From Candidatus Cloacimonadota bacterium (lineage in GTDB: Bacteria > Cloacimonadota > Cloacimonadia > Cloacimonadales > Cloacimonadaceae): 5,558 nucleotides of DNA. Under the pieces are notes generated by a model that made no database searches, had not been told where the DNA came from, and saw only the letters and a list, made by a program, of their open reading frames with translations. Shown in pieces: positions 5,152 to 5,558 of the stretch; within the stretch, counting starts at the first letter, position 1; each line of letters starts with the position of its first letter. The DNA is taken from positions 1-5,558 of the forward strand of contig JALOBM010000115.1 of assembly GCA_023228285.1 (NCBI GenBank). The letters run 5' to 3'. Made by a program: the position numbers and the translations under genes.

Positions 5152-5558
5152 TTAATTGACCATGTTAGAAGGATTTCCATCCAGAAAGGAGCGAAGATTT
5201 TCGACCGCTACCTCCATTAGCCGAATCCGTGCCGCCCGTGGCGCCCAGGCAATGTGTGGCGTAATATGACAGTTGGGAACGGAAAAAAGCGGATGATCCT
5301 CCATGGGTGGCTCCTGCCTCAAAACATCCAGCCCGGCTGCTCCAATCTTTCCTGATCGAAGCGCAACTGCAAGATCCTCTTCTATAATTAACTGACCTCT
5401 GGATGTATTGATCAGAATAACACCATCCTTCATCCGGGAGATAAATTCTTGGTTGACAATCCCGTCAGTTTCTGGGGTCACGGGCATATGTAAACTGATG
5501 ACGTCCGATCCTCGCAATAACTCTTCCATCCCGACAATCCTAACAGCTTCCTGATCTG
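5152..5558 (-). CDS. D-2-hydroxyacid dehydrogenase, probable hydroxypyruvate/glycerate dehydrogenase, C-terminal 134 aa
   Basis: NAD(P)H-dependent cytoplasmic enzyme interconverting a 2-keto acid and D-2-hydroxyacid; hydroxypyruvate to D-glycerate is the likely reaction. The frame stays open through the right edge: nine residues (DQEAVRIVG) precede the internal Met at 5529-5527, so that Met is not the start and the gene is cut by the window. Visible are the end of the nucleotide-binding domain, LLRGSDVISLHMPVTPET, then INTSRGQLI with the substrate-binding Arg (fragment residue 53), AAGLDVL, QEPP with the catalytic-triad Glu (82), and HITPHIAW with the catalytic His (101). The ending (NLRSFLDGNPSNMVN) is normal. 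The HIAWAPRAARIRLM stretch resembles HprA-type glycerate dehydrogenases more than 3-phosphoglycerate dehydrogenase, which usually carries extra C-terminal domains. The glycerate kinase gene 11 nt downstream supports the substrate. The GxGxxG motif and true start lie outside. Confidence 0.88.
   Translation of the reverse strand, partial: DQEAVRIVGMEELLRGSDVISLHMPVTPETDGIVNQEFISRMKDGVILINTSRGQLIIEEDLAVALRSGKIGAAGLDVLRQEPPMEDHPLFSVPNCHITPHIAWAPRAARIRLMEVAVENLRSFLDGNPSNMVN

Noticed and set aside
5152..5529. Dehydrogenase as a complete 125-aa gene starting at 5529
   Set aside because: The frame continues to the window edge, and the fragment lacks the first half of the family including the nucleotide-binding glycine motif, so this Met is internal.

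Overview
The window looks like chromosomal DNA of a Bacteroidota member, probably environmental or marine Bacteroidia-like. This rests on four points: starts lack Shine-Dalgarno sequences; there are good matches to the Bacteroidetes -7 promoter box (TAnnTTTG) before tdh and kbl; threonine dehydrogenase is the short-chain/epimerase-type enzyme paired with kbl; and there is a DUF5009/HGSNAT-like membrane acyltransferase typical of the phylum. Genus cannot be judged from the sequence. No tRNA, rRNA, transposase, phage gene or CRISPR array was seen.

Layout. Left part (1-2537): the 5' portion of acpS (minus strand, cut by the window edge) lies 30 nt downstream of kbl (minus strand). kbl is divergent from tdh (plus strand) across a 192-bp spacer that holds promoter-like boxes for both. 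Tdh oxidises L-threonine to 2-amino-3-ketobutyrate, and Kbl cleaves that with CoA to glycine and acetyl-CoA, so the two genes encode a complete threonine-to-glycine route. Centre (2538-2926): 389 bp of AT-rich, essentially non-coding DNA with three copies of a perfect inverted repeat built from an 11-nt box (ACCTGTCAGGT / ACCTGACAGGT). Right part (2927-5558): a polytopic membrane acyltransferase (plus strand) converges on, and overlaps by 42 bp, a glycerate kinase gene (minus strand). A D-2-hydroxyacid dehydrogenase (probable hydroxypyruvate reductase, cut by the right edge) lies 11 nt upstream of the kinase in the same operon. Together they would take hydroxypyruvate to D-glycerate and then to phosphoglycerate, so the window is rich in C2/C3 glycine-serine-glycerate metabolism.

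The most unusual signal is compositional. Between about 500 and 2537 the plus strand is strongly G-rich over both a minus-strand and a plus-strand gene. From 2927 to about 5140 it is strongly C-rich, again over genes of both orientations. The sign switches across the 389-bp repeat-bearing spacer. A switch independent of gene direction suggests a replication-strand boundary (polarity fits converging forks, i.e. a terminus) or a rearrangement junction. No convincing dif site was found by eye. The individual genes are ordinary metabolic genes, and nothing here supports a defence or other novel multi-gene system.
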